Shown here one piece after another: positions 42,116 through 50,739 of a DNA stretch of 64,000 nucleotides. The stretch comes from Chryseobacterium oranimense. GTDB taxonomy: Bacteria > Bacteroidota > Bacteroidia > Flavobacteriales > Weeksellaceae. The translations under genes and the position numbers were made by a program. The stretch lies in the NCBI RefSeq assembly GCF_900129755.1, contig NZ_FQWT01000001.1, forward strand, positions 1,302,001-1,366,000, read 5' to 3'. Each line of letters begins with the position of its first letter. The stretch's first letter is position 1. The notes below the pieces were generated by a model, which was not told the origin of the DNA, ran no database searches, and worked only from the letters and a program-made list of their open reading frames with translations.

Positions 42116-43021
42116 ATGTTTAAATTACTTTCAAAAGAAAGCAATATTTTTTCAATTCCTGTTTATATTGGTTTTCTTCTTTTAGTAGTCGTAATATTTA
42201 ACATACTGAATTTCAACACCTACGAAGCCATTATCGCCGGAATAACTTTTCTTGGGATTGCTTTGGGATATTTTTGTTTTCACAGTATTGCCCTTAATTA
42301 CCAGACGCATCTGCCGCTGTTTTTATATACATTTTTTATTTTTGGGTTATATCCGGGAAACCTGGACATCGGAATTGCCGTTTCGCTGCTTACCAATTCC
42401 TTTCTTCTACTGCTTCTGACGAGCGCTGATGAAGATGTAAGGAAGAAATCCTACGTCCTGGTAGGCGCCATTGTTGCGCTTAACTTTATTTTCCTGCCCA
42501 CCACCTGGCCCATGGCTCTTTTCGTGATTGTTCACGTGATTGCCACTTCCCAGAAAATAAGTTTAAATCTCTTCAGGTTCCTTTTGGGAATGGTAATGAT
42601 CGCATTCAGTTATTTTTCCATTATGTTCTTTTTCCGCTTCACTACATGGAATATTGATTATTTCCCGTTTGGAAAGATGAGGCCTATGACGGATTATACG
42701 GACCTGCTGCCTTTGCTTCCCGTTCTGCTGATGCTTATTTATGCCGTGTACGACCATTTTAAAAACTATAATAAGAAAAGCCCGATAAGCAGGTACAAAT
42801 ATACCTTCCTGCTTGTTTTTTCGCTGGCCCAGCTGGTAACCATTATTCTATACATGAATAAAAACTATGAATATTTACTGCTTCTGGCATTCCCATCGAG
42901 CATTATCCTGAGCAGGATGATGAGATTTTTGCCTAAATACTGGATGCAGGAGGTAAGCCTGTGGCTTATCATTATGAGTATGATTGCTTTTAAAGCAGGT
43001 ACGTATTTTAATTTATTTTAA
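42116..43021 (+). CDS. DUF6427-family membrane protein
   Basis: 301 residues with around ten membrane helices. The N-terminus is MFKLLSKESNIFSIPVYIGF, and ASADEDVRKKSYVLVG-like and TTWNIDYFPFGKMRPMTDYTDLLPLLP loops follow. It matches my memory of DUF6427 proteins of flavobacteria, which often neighbour phosphoribosyltransferase and DUF3109 genes. No enzyme function is known. Six bases separate it from the DUF3109 gene. Confidence 0.75.
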   Translation: MFKLLSKESNIFSIPVYIGFLLLVVVIFNILNFNTYEAIIAGITFLGIALGYFCFHSIALNYQTHLPLFLYTFFIFGLYPGNLDIGIAVSLLTNSFLLLLLTSADEDVRKKSYVLVGAIVALNFIFLPTTWPMALFVIVHVIATSQKISLNLFRFLLGMVMIAFSYFSIMFFFRFTTWNIDYFPFGKMRPMTDYTDLLPLLPVLLMLIYAVYDHFKNYNKKSPISRYKYTFLLVFSLAQLVTIILYMNKNYEYLLLLAFPSSIILSRMMRFLPKYWMQEVSLWLIIMSMIAFKAGTYFNLF

Positions 43022-43026
43022 AGATT

Positions 43027-43611
43027 ATGATTCAGATAGACGATAAATTGATTTCAGAGGATGTATTTTCCGAAGAATTTGTTTGCAACCTTTCGAAATG
43101 TAAGGGTGCATGCTGTGTGGAAGGAGATGTAGGTGCTCCGCTAGACAAGGATGAACTTGAGATTTTAGACAGTATTTTTGATAAAATAAAGCCTTATCTT
43201 ACCCAGGAAGGCATCAAAGCCCTTGAAGAACAAGGCACATGGACCACTGATCCTATGGACGGAATGTACGTTACCCCTATGGTGGAGGACCGCGAATGTG
43301 CTTATGTAACTTTTGATGAAAAAGGGATCACGAAATGCGGTATTGAGAAAGCCTATGAAGATGGTGCCGTAGACTGGCAAAAGCCTATTTCCTGCCACCT
43401 CTACCCGATCCGTGTTACGGAATACTCTACTTTTACAGCCCTGAACTACCACGAGTGGAGCGTATGCAGCGATGCTTGTACACTTGGAAAAGAATTGCAG
43501 GTTCCTGTCTATAAATTCCTTAAAACCCCGCTGATCAGAAAATACGGCGAGGATTTCTACGATGTTTTATGTGAAGCCGCCGATGAATGGAAAGCCGCTT
43601 ATGGCTCTTAA
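43027..43611 (+). CDS. DUF3109-family cysteine-rich protein
   Basis: 194 residues. The cysteine motif CNLSKCKGACCVEGDVGAPLDKDE near residue 22, the later CAYVTFDEKGITKCGIEKAY and SCHLYPIR with CSDAC identify DUF3109, a close relative of the YkgJ/FliB zinc- or iron-sulphur-binding group. Soluble. Role unknown; a metal site is likely. Confidence 0.9.
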   Translation: MIQIDDKLISEDVFSEEFVCNLSKCKGACCVEGDVGAPLDKDELEILDSIFDKIKPYLTQEGIKALEEQGTWTTDPMDGMYVTPMVEDRECAYVTFDEKGITKCGIEKAYEDGAVDWQKPISCHLYPIRVTEYSTFTALNYHEWSVCSDACTLGKELQVPVYKFLKTPLIRKYGEDFYDVLCEAADEWKAAYGS

Positions 43612-43617
43612 ATAAAC

Positions 43618-43646
43618 AAAACCGCAGATTCGATCTGCGGTTTTTT
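43618..43646 (+). terminator. Terminator after the DUF3109 gene
   Basis: AAAACCGCAGAT, loop TCG, ATCTGCGGTTTT and more T: a 12-bp perfect stem six bases past the stop. Confidence 0.9.
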
Positions 43647-43676
43647 AGTTAAAGTTGAGTTAAAATTATTTTTCCA

Positions 43677-43700
43677 TAAAAAAGCCGGAAAATATCCGGC
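43677..43700 (-). terminator. Terminator of the LolA-like gene
   Basis: On the minus strand GCCGGA...TCCGGC (43700-43684) followed by seven T; 26 bases past the stop. Confidence 0.8.
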
Positions 43701-43726
43701 CTATATTTCATTAAAAATATCAGTTT

Positions 43727-44413
43727 TTATTTGAAATCTGCATCAGAAACGCCTGTATTTAAAACAACCTTTGTTGTTTTTATTGTTACTTTCTGGCCTT
43801 TTCCGTCAATATCCACTTCAGAAGGGAATTTTATGTCTTCCACCGTCATGTAATTTTTCACGGTCACACTTCCTTCTCCTACAGAAGATTTGTATAAAAG
43901 TCCTGTAGCAGCATCAAAGTAAAACTTACCTTTGTCTGAAGATAATACGTTATAGTCTTTGCCATCGAGCTTTTCTGCTGTCACATCCTTAAAGTTTGAA
44001 GGATTAAAAGCCAATGCTTCAATAGTAGTCCCTTTTTTCAGTTCAGCGATATTATCAGCCGGGAAATCGGTTTTCTGGCCTGCTCTTTCTATATATCCTT
44101 TTTCACCGTCAAATACCTGGGAAACTTTCTGGCCCATAGCAGTTTGTACAGATTTAAATTTATTGCCCTGCTTCATCGTGCTCATGGTAATATCCATACC
44201 CTGAACATTAAGTGTATTATCAATAATTGTGGACTTTACTGCTTCCAGCTTACTTTTACCTCCTAAAGCTTTAAAGTAATTATCTACAACATCTTTTGGG
44301 GTCAGTTTGGATTTTACGACTTCCGTCTTTGCGGGAGCTGCACTGGTCTTCTGAGCTGTTGCCGGAACTGAGAACAGTACGGCACAAAAAAACGGAATGA
44401 TGATCTTTTTCAT
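43727..44413 (-). CDS. Periplasmic LolA/outer-membrane lipoprotein-sorting-like protein
   Basis: 228 residues from ATG 44413; the signal peptide KKIIIPFFCAVLFSVPATAQ supports this start over an upstream TTG. The mature part is a LolA-like half-barrel: DVVDNYFKALGGKSKLEAVKSTIIDNTLNVQG, VSQVFDGEKGYIERAG, DYNVLSSDKGKFYFDAATGLLYKS. It resembles the sorting-protein-like domain that occurs free or fused to M16 peptidases in Chryseobacterium. It may carry lipids or lipoproteins. Confidence 0.8.
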   Translation of the reverse strand: MKKIIIPFFCAVLFSVPATAQKTSAAPAKTEVVKSKLTPKDVVDNYFKALGGKSKLEAVKSTIIDNTLNVQGMDITMSTMKQGNKFKSVQTAMGQKVSQVFDGEKGYIERAGQKTDFPADNIAELKKGTTIEALAFNPSNFKDVTAEKLDGKDYNVLSSDKGKFYFDAATGLLYKSSVGEGSVTVKNYMTVEDIKFPSEVDIDGKGQKVTIKTTKVVLNTGVSDADFK

Positions 44414-44540
44414 ATCTCTATATAATAAGTTTAAGGTGTAAATATAGGAATAATGACCACACAAAAATAAACACCGTGAATTTATGTGAAATACGTGGTG
44501 ATTACGTCCCTAATTCATTAAGATTTTTTAAGAATATCGG

Positions 44541-44572
44541 AAAAAACAAAACCTCCGATCGCTCGGAGGTTT
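44541..44572 (-). terminator. Terminator after tig
   Basis: AAACCTCCGA, loop TCGC, TCGGAGGTTT (44549-44572); on the minus strand it is followed by TTGTTTTTT. It is 22 bases past the tig stop. Confidence 0.85.
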
Positions 44573-44594
44573 CAAATATTTATATCGGAATAGA

Positions 44595-45929
44595 TTATTT
44601 CTTAAGTTCTTCCAAAAACTCGTCGTGAGAAATTTTAGTTTCTTTTTTAGACGCTTTTTCAAGAATTACATCTTTCAGTTTAGCCATAGCTACTTCAGAA
44701 GAAATTTGTCTTACCTGCTCCTGGTCTTTCAACATTTCAACAGCATATTTCTGGATTTCTTCGTCACCTAGGTGGTGGATTCCGTAGATTGCCAACTGGT
44801 TTCTTACCAACTGCTCAGCCTGTGCCAATACATCAGCATAGTCTAATTTGATCTCGTTGTCAGTCATTAATTTACCTTCAATGATCTGGTATCTTAGCTG
44901 GCTCTTCTCTGCATTAAGGATTTCTTTAGCCTGCTCTTCAGACTGGATGTTCTGGTTAGAGAACATTAACCATTTCACAAGGAAGTTTTCCGGAAGTTTT
45001 ACTTCTTCTTTTTCAGTAACCTGCTCCAATACTTTATTCACATAGTGAACATCAGCATTTTGCTGGAAGTACTCATCCAACTCAGATTTTACTTTTTCTT
45101 TAAGCTCTTCTTCAGATTTGATTGTTCCTTCTCCGTATACTTTGTCGAATAAATCCTGATTAAGCTCAGCCAGGTTCAATGAATAGAAATCTTTTACTTT
45201 AACTTCTACTTCAGCGTGGTGTAAGTGCTCAACTTCTTCTTTAGAGAAACCTAATTCTTTAGCCAGTTCTTCATCACCTGCAAGAGTTTCTTTAGATACT
45301 TTTACAGAACCGTCCATTTTTAAAGATTTTACCAATTTGAAAGCTTCTTTGTTTTCAGCAGTAATGGTAACGTTCTTTGGATGGTGGTGGTGCTCTCCTT
45401 CAGCATCTTCTTCTACAACCTGAGAAACTTCTAAAGCTATATAAGAATCTTTAGTGATTTTATCCTGAGGAACCTGCTCTGCAAAACGTCTCTGCATGTT
45501 CTCAATGCTCTTCGTGATTTCTTTGTCAGAAGCTTCTACTTTATAATGAGGCGCTTCATATTTAGCTAAATCTATAGTGAATTCAGGCTCATATCCTACC
45601 TCGAAAGCAACTTCAATTTTGTCAGCGTTGTAATCTAGTTCGTTTACTGGCTGAGGAACAGGCTGACCAACTAATCTTAGTTTGTTTTCGTTAACATAGT
45701 TGTTCAATGCGTCAGAAACCTGTCTGTTGATTTCTTCGAATGCAATACCTGCTTCATATTGTTTTTTAACCATACTCAAAGGCACTTTCCCTTTTCTGAA
45801 ACCAGGAACTTGCGCATTTTTAGCATAATTAATCAACTGCTTTTCTACTTTTTCTTTGTAGTCAGATTTTTCCAATGTCACTGTAAGTAATGCACTTACG
45901 TCATCATGGTTTTGTGCGGTAACCTTCAT
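44595..45929 (-). CDS. tig: Trigger factor (ribosome-bound chaperone, PPIase)
   Basis: 444 residues. The ribosome-binding domain has the signature GFRKGKVPLSMVKKQY (residues 43-58). The central FKBP-type region is short and divergent, with a His4 insert (EGEHHHHPKN), and the C-terminal arms follow (ENFLVKWLMFSNQN, QLVRNQLAIYGIHHLGDEEIQKYAVEML). It binds nascent chains at the exit tunnel. TATTTTTG (minus, 45959-45952) is a good -7 box 22 bases before the ATG. Monocistronic. Confidence 0.95.
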   Translation of the reverse strand: MKVTAQNHDDVSALLTVTLEKSDYKEKVEKQLINYAKNAQVPGFRKGKVPLSMVKKQYEAGIAFEEINRQVSDALNNYVNENKLRLVGQPVPQPVNELDYNADKIEVAFEVGYEPEFTIDLAKYEAPHYKVEASDKEITKSIENMQRRFAEQVPQDKITKDSYIALEVSQVVEEDAEGEHHHHPKNVTITAENKEAFKLVKSLKMDGSVKVSKETLAGDEELAKELGFSKEEVEHLHHAEVEVKVKDFYSLNLAELNQDLFDKVYGEGTIKSEEELKEKVKSELDEYFQQNADVHYVNKVLEQVTEKEEVKLPENFLVKWLMFSNQNIQSEEQAKEILNAEKSQLRYQIIEGKLMTDNEIKLDYADVLAQAEQLVRNQLAIYGIHHLGDEEIQKYAVEMLKDQEQVRQISSEVAMAKLKDVILEKASKKETKISHDEFLEELKK

Positions 45930-46012
45930 TATTGATTAAAATTTTAGGTTGCAAAAATATGAAATTTTTATGAGAATTACCCACTTCTCATCAATTCTTA
46001 GTGTTCAAATAT

Positions 46013-46230
46013 TTATAAAGATGATATCTTCAGAAATTTAGCTTCAAAATCTTCAATTGTATGGGTTATTTTAATGATCATCAACAAAACTTTCCCCGGT
46101 TTATAAGCAGAGAGAGATTAGTATGACAGATTTTGTCTGAATATTCTAAACCATCAACAGCATTTTCAACAACTTCATGACTTTCTGACGTAAAATATGA
46201 ATATAATTCACAAAAATAACCTTTTGCATA
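46013..46230 (-). pseudogene. Gene remnant of unknown family, frameshifted
   Basis: In the 343-base gap after tig the minus strand holds a protein-like stretch without a start codon: FCELYSYFTSESHEVV, then DGLEYSDKICHTNLSLLIN and RGK. Shifting one base near 46100 continues as VLLMIIKITHTIEDFEAKFL to the TAA at 46015-46013. The join gives about 70 plausible residues. The N-terminal part seems lost. No family is recognised. Confidence 0.45.
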
Positions 46231-46272
46231 TCAATTGATTGAAATTTAAAACCAATCTTTAAAAACATTACA

Positions 46273-46803
46273 ATGCTTAAAAAAAATGATTTTCTTAATA
46301 TTCTGGAGTGGTCCTGCTGCCTTTATGTTTCTGGAATTATGATTTTGTTTGGTGCAGGTAAATATTCGCAGTTCAATCATTCTGTAAATGAAAAGTTTAA
46401 AGGAATGAAAATAATGTGGGAATTTTATTCTTACTCCAAGCCATTTGTTGTAACCTTAGGAATCTTTGAGATATTGGGAGCCCTTTTACTGTTCATCCCA
46501 AAAACAAGGATTATCGGATGCCTGTTTTTAACTTCCCTTCTTATCAATGTCATTTTACAGGATTATTTTTATGAAGTTCCGGCAATTTTTGGCGCCCTTA
46601 CATTACAGTTAATTGTTTTTTTTATTTTATGGTTAAACCGTACCCCATTAATTAATGGTATCAGAGCTTTTACAACAGTTTCAAAAAGAATTAATTCCGG
46701 CAATCAGATTAAGCAAATCATATACATTGTCTTAGGTGCTTTATTAATTTTTGTAATCATGTTTTATCTGATTGCTTTTTTACTTAATGCTTTTATACTT
46801 TAA
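46273..46803 (+). CDS. DoxX-like membrane protein
   Basis: 176 residues with four to five membrane helices: VSGIMILFGAGKYSQFN, FVVTLGIFEILGALLLFIPKTRIIGCLFLTSLLINVILQDYF, TLQLIVFFILWLN and a last IVLGALLIFVIMFYLIAFLL. The fold resembles DoxX/SURF4 proteins, whose roles range from electron-transfer partners to unknown. Monocistronic, with a terminator. Confidence 0.72.
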   Translation: MLKKNDFLNILEWSCCLYVSGIMILFGAGKYSQFNHSVNEKFKGMKIMWEFYSYSKPFVVTLGIFEILGALLLFIPKTRIIGCLFLTSLLINVILQDYFYEVPAIFGALTLQLIVFFILWLNRTPLINGIRAFTTVSKRINSGNQIKQIIYIVLGALLIFVIMFYLIAFLLNAFIL

Positions 46804-46810
46804 TACAATA

Positions 46811-46838
46811 AAAAACCGCTGAATATTTCAGCGGTTTT
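46811..46838. terminator. Bidirectional terminator
   Basis: AAAACCGCTGAA, loop TAT, TTCAGCGGTTTT: it separates the convergent DoxX-like and lipoprotein genes and has A/T tracts on both sides. Confidence 0.85.
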
Positions 46839-46857
46839 ACTATTCACATCAACTATT

Positions 46858-47430
46858 TTAATTGCTTAAATTATAGGTAGCTTCAGCATCTGTTTCTCCA
46901 CCTACAACGCTTCCCCAGGCTGTTCCTGCTTTAGCATCATTTACACTTTCAGGTGAATGGATCAGGGTCAGTTTCAGGAAAGGAGAAGTTCCGTCAACGG
47001 CCTGTACTACATCCCATTTTGTTTTTAACCCTACTCTTTTGCCGTCGTTTCTCAGGTCATTACCATCCAGTCTGGTAATGTTGATCTTTGATTTTGGAAA
47101 GTCAAAAATAAGGAAATGCTCATTTTTAGCATCAATAATTTCTCCTGTAGCATCTTCATTCCCGTTTCTGAATTTCGCTTCAACGGTATAAGATTTCCCG
47201 TCTTTCAAAGGAATGGTAGGAATTCCTCCTGCCCCGATGCTGTAATTATATTCGATAGCCGTAGATCCCGGGGTATCTTCTTTTACCAATAAAATAATAT
47301 TCGTGAGCTCTTCCTGAGGAAGGTCATCTTCTGCCACCGAGCCGTCTCTCTGGCATGAAATAACTGTAACCGTGATGAATAAAAGTGCTAATAATCTGAA
47401 AATATTTTTAGTATTGAATAATTTGTTCAT
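46858..47430 (-). CDS. Lipoprotein next to the TonB receptor
   Basis: 190 residues with a lipoprotein signal, LALLFITVTVISCQRDGS (lipobox VISC, Cys near residue 26). The mature part is acidic with GKSYTVEAKFRNGNEDATGEIID and LIFDFPKSKINITRL. It is 43 bases downstream of the TonB receptor on the same strand and is probably its surface-lipoprotein partner. The family is unknown. A substrate-binding or metal-capturing role is inferred from position only. Confidence 0.75.
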   Translation of the reverse strand: MNKLFNTKNIFRLLALLFITVTVISCQRDGSVAEDDLPQEELTNIILLVKEDTPGSTAIEYNYSIGAGGIPTIPLKDGKSYTVEAKFRNGNEDATGEIIDAKNEHFLIFDFPKSKINITRLDGNDLRNDGKRVGLKTKWDVVQAVDGTSPFLKLTLIHSPESVNDAKAGTAWGSVVGGETDAEATYNLSN

Positions 47431-47473
47431 TGTAAGAATTTTAAAGTTGTAAAATTTAATTGTTCTGAAATCT

Positions 47474-49858
47474 TTAGAATCTGTATCTAAAGTTTAAAAT
47501 AAAGTTTCTTCCTGCCTCATCCGCAAAGAATCTCAAACGGTTCAGATATTCTCTGTACGAAGTATTGAAAATATTGTTTACGATAAGTCCTGCAGAAAGA
47601 TTTTTGCTGATATTGATTCCTGTCTGGATATTCCAGAGTGAATAACCGCTGGGCGGTGTACTGAAATCAATCATTTTATCCACCAGCTCGCCATCTACAT
47701 AAATTTCCAGCGGAGCATTGCGGATCGGGAATCTGGTCTGTTTTAAAAACGTCTGGTTTTCAAGAGTAAAATAGAAGTTATTCCATTTTTCTTTTTTAAA
47801 CTGTAATGCATTGGAAAAATTCGGTGGCATCATTAAAATCAGAGGTTCATTGTTCGTATCATCCTGTCCGTACACATAAGCCCCTCTTCCCACATAGGTA
47901 AGCTCATCGGTAAGCTTCCAGTTAACATCCAGATCTACCCCATACATTTTGGCGTCGATCTGCTGGTAAGCCCATTCTGGAAATACGCCTCTGATGGTTC
48001 CTTTAATTCCTACCGGCACCTGATTGATAAAGTTTTTAGTGATAAAGAAGTAGGGATTCACAGAAATATTCAGTCCCTTCAAAACATTGATTTTTGAATC
48101 TACCGTTAAGTTGAACTGATGTCCCTGCTCATTTTTCAAGCCCATATCACCTGTTTCAATCACCCCTGCGGAATGATGCAGCCCGTCTGAAAACAATTCG
48201 GCAATATTCGGGGACCTGCCCACTTTTGCATAATTAAATTTCAAATCAAAACTTGAGCTCGGGCGGTATTCCAGGCCTGCATTGAAGGAAACATTATTAT
48301 AGTTAAGCTTAGGACGCGTCAACACCCTGTTTTCATCCTGTTTTACATAAAACTGAGGAAAAGTGTTTGCATACAATTTGTCCCAGTCACTTTTGTCATA
48401 CCATTTCGTAACATCATAACGGGTGAAATCATATCGTGCTCCCGCCTCAAAATTAAATTCGTGGGAAATCTTATATTTAAAAACAGAATATATTCCGGCA
48501 GAATATTTATCGTAATTAGGGATCAAACGTCTTGCTTTAGTGGCAGGATCTGAATAATTGTTTTGAAAACCTGCATCAATTCCCGTTTCCAGAGACCACT
48601 TTTCCCTTTCCAGAAGATCGTTGATATTAAACTGATGCGTCATCAGCTCAAGATCAAGAGAAGGTGTATCCTTTAATTCCCCTCTTCTGATATCATATTC
48701 CTGTCTGTGGTTATACTGATAACTATAGGTTGCCGAAAGTTTTCCGATATTTTCAAACCTTTTAAAAGCTGAAACTTTCGCAATATGATGCTCGATAACC
48801 TGTCTCGGATTATCAATATCATAACTGAATTTCCCTGAATAAACAGGTGGATTGGCATTCATTGCCCTGTCATAATCCCCCGAAGTGGAAACATGGGAAT
48901 CTCTTAAAATCCCTATATTCTGGTTAGTCAGATAATAATCAAAGGAGATTCCTTTTTCATAGCTGTTGTTCTGAACCGTAAAATTAAAAGAAGAGAAATC
49001 CATTCCCGTATTCTTCAGGTTATAATCCGGAGCGCTCTGGTCGCCCAGCTTTTTGATGCTTCCACCGGACTTTACCGCCCAGCCGTTTTTCCAGACTCTG
49101 GCGACATCTACATCCAGCCCAAGCCCTCTTCCGTTGGAAATCCCGGTAAGACCAACAGAACCTTTAATGGTATCCTTTTTAGGGAAAATTTCAGGTTCCA
49201 TTACCACAACACCTCCAATGGCATCGCTTCCGTACTTTAATGCAGAAGCCCCTTTTATGACATCGATGTGCTGAAAATTATTAATATCAACATTGGGAGC
49301 ATGCTCTACGCCCCATTCCTGCTCGGCCAGCTTCACTCCATTATTTAAAATAGAGATGCGGCTTCCGTATAACCCGTGAATCACAGGTTTTGAAATATTA
49401 TTCCCGGTTTTTAAGGTAGTAACTCCGGATATTTTTGATAATAAATTACCGAGGTTATCCGTAGAGTTTCTCTGGATCTCGGATTTATCGAGTGTTTTAA
49501 TGATTAAAGAGCCATTGGATTTATGACTTCCATGGATCGTCACCGTCTCGATATCCTTAACGTGGTGCTCCAGTGTAATGGCCAGATGCATATCCTGATC
49601 TACTCCTATATTTTCAGTATAATCATCACAATCAGGATGTTTAGCAATGAGAATATATTTTCCCGCAGGAATTTTATTGAATATAAACTTACCGGTACGG
49701 TCTGTTTTGGCTGTAAATTCTCCGATTTTCACTACAGCGTTTTCCAATGCTGCTTTATCATGAAAATCATGAACAGATCCTTCCACAGTATAAGTTTTCT
49801 GTGCATTTATCAATGTCAGTCCGCAAAGAACCAACATCAGGCTATATATCAATTTCAT
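47474..49858 (-). CDS. TonB-dependent outer-membrane receptor, probably metal
   Basis: 794 residues: signal peptide (LIYSLMLVLCGLTLINA), a carboxypeptidase-regulatory-like domain (residues 20-100, KTDRTGKFIFNKIPAGKYIL), plug (VIHGLYGSRISILNNGVKLAEQEWG, VIKGASALKYGSDAIGGVVVMEP) and a beta barrel ending in aromatic RNFILNFRYRF. It is built like ZnuD-type zinc receptors; a His-rich small exported protein upstream and the lipoprotein downstream support a metal substrate. Energised by TonB-ExbBD elsewhere. The ligand is not proven. Confidence 0.88.
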   Translation of the reverse strand: MKLIYSLMLVLCGLTLINAQKTYTVEGSVHDFHDKAALENAVVKIGEFTAKTDRTGKFIFNKIPAGKYILIAKHPDCDDYTENIGVDQDMHLAITLEHHVKDIETVTIHGSHKSNGSLIIKTLDKSEIQRNSTDNLGNLLSKISGVTTLKTGNNISKPVIHGLYGSRISILNNGVKLAEQEWGVEHAPNVDINNFQHIDVIKGASALKYGSDAIGGVVVMEPEIFPKKDTIKGSVGLTGISNGRGLGLDVDVARVWKNGWAVKSGGSIKKLGDQSAPDYNLKNTGMDFSSFNFTVQNNSYEKGISFDYYLTNQNIGILRDSHVSTSGDYDRAMNANPPVYSGKFSYDIDNPRQVIEHHIAKVSAFKRFENIGKLSATYSYQYNHRQEYDIRRGELKDTPSLDLELMTHQFNINDLLEREKWSLETGIDAGFQNNYSDPATKARRLIPNYDKYSAGIYSVFKYKISHEFNFEAGARYDFTRYDVTKWYDKSDWDKLYANTFPQFYVKQDENRVLTRPKLNYNNVSFNAGLEYRPSSSFDLKFNYAKVGRSPNIAELFSDGLHHSAGVIETGDMGLKNEQGHQFNLTVDSKINVLKGLNISVNPYFFITKNFINQVPVGIKGTIRGVFPEWAYQQIDAKMYGVDLDVNWKLTDELTYVGRGAYVYGQDDTNNEPLILMMPPNFSNALQFKKEKWNNFYFTLENQTFLKQTRFPIRNAPLEIYVDGELVDKMIDFSTPPSGYSLWNIQTGINISKNLSAGLIVNNIFNTSYREYLNRLRFFADEAGRNFILNFRYRF

Positions 49859-50157
49859 TGTCTATAGATTGATTGCGTACCATTTTCAGGTACATTTTTT
49901 CGTAAAAATTTGTTGAATGGGACTATTTTTTCATTGTAAAATGTATAATGTATTAATGATGATAGATGCGGTCTGAATATAAAAGTAATGAGAGGTATAC
50001 AATTAATTACACCTGAAAACTTCTAATATCATGTATCACAAACCCCGAATCCCGAATCCCGTAACTTAAATCTGAACCACGTAAAACCGGCTATCAGCAA
50101 ATACTAATCCCAAATATTGAACTTTAAAACGAATTAAAGCCAATAAAAAATAAATGA

Positions 50158-50514
50158 TTATGCAACTGCGGGAGGCCCCCGGAGCTGAAAAGTAAACTTG
50201 GTCTGAGACCATATTTTTTCCTGAACGGTAATGGTCTGCTTTACCTGATGCGTAAAATGCTCAAATGTAAAGCTGAATTCGTCAGGAACCAAAGTATGTC
50301 CTGTAGCCAGGAAATGACAGGCCAGACAGTCGCCCGGCTTTTCTTTGGCTGAAGTTTTAGCGATGGAGTTTTCTGCCTTTTTAAGATTGAAGATCTTAAA
50401 GTTATCGACAGCATCGTGGTGGTGAAAACTCTGGGAAAACAGCGCAATGAAGTAGATCCCAAACAAAAGTTTGGAGATAAAACTCTTCAGATTTCTGCTT
50501 TCCTTAAAAATCAT
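50158..50514 (-). CDS. Small exported protein with His and Cys clusters
   Basis: 118 residues with a signal-anchor-like segment (FISKLLFGIYFIALFSQSF) followed by HHHD, a CLACHFLATGH motif near residue 83 and an RGPPAVA end. The layout recalls small secreted proteins placed before metal-linked TonB receptors. A CxxCH motif could bind haem or a soft metal. It lies about 300 bases upstream of the TonB receptor, same strand. Function unknown. Confidence 0.65.
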   Translation of the reverse strand: MIFKESRNLKSFISKLLFGIYFIALFSQSFHHHDAVDNFKIFNLKKAENSIAKTSAKEKPGDCLACHFLATGHTLVPDEFSFTFEHFTHQVKQTITVQEKIWSQTKFTFQLRGPPAVA

Positions 50515-50632
50515 CCTGTAAAATTATAAAAATAATTTAAAGTTTTTAATTAAGTTTTTATTAAACTGCTCAATACGTCGCAAAAAGTCTTTTTTTGTTA
50601 CAAAAAAGAACCTCGACAAGTATATTTATTTA

Positions 50633-50717
50633 AAATCCTTCGACTTCGCTCAGGATGACACGTTAAAATTACACCGTTAGTATTAGAAATGTCATCCTGA
50701 GCGGAGCCGAAGGATTT
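50633..50717. repeat. Large inverted repeat of a dispersed type
   Basis: A 28-base arm at 50633-50660 (AAATCCTTCGACTTCGCTCA...) and its imperfect reverse complement at 50690-50717 with only a few mismatches enclose a 29-base loop. The arm text is of a kind repeated in many bacterial genomes. It stands just past the stop of the ABC-F gene and could work as a transcription barrier. Only this pair is seen in the window. Confidence 0.7.
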
Positions 50718-50739
50718 ATTTATTATTTAATTCAAAAAT

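Noticed and set aside
49877-49893. GTACC-N7-GGTAC palindrome as a Zur or Fur box of the TonB receptor
   Set aside because: It is short and does not match a Zur or Fur consensus I know; no promoter box was fixed nearby.
50633-50717. CRISPR-like repeat pair
   Set aside because: Arms are inverted rather than direct, and there are only two.
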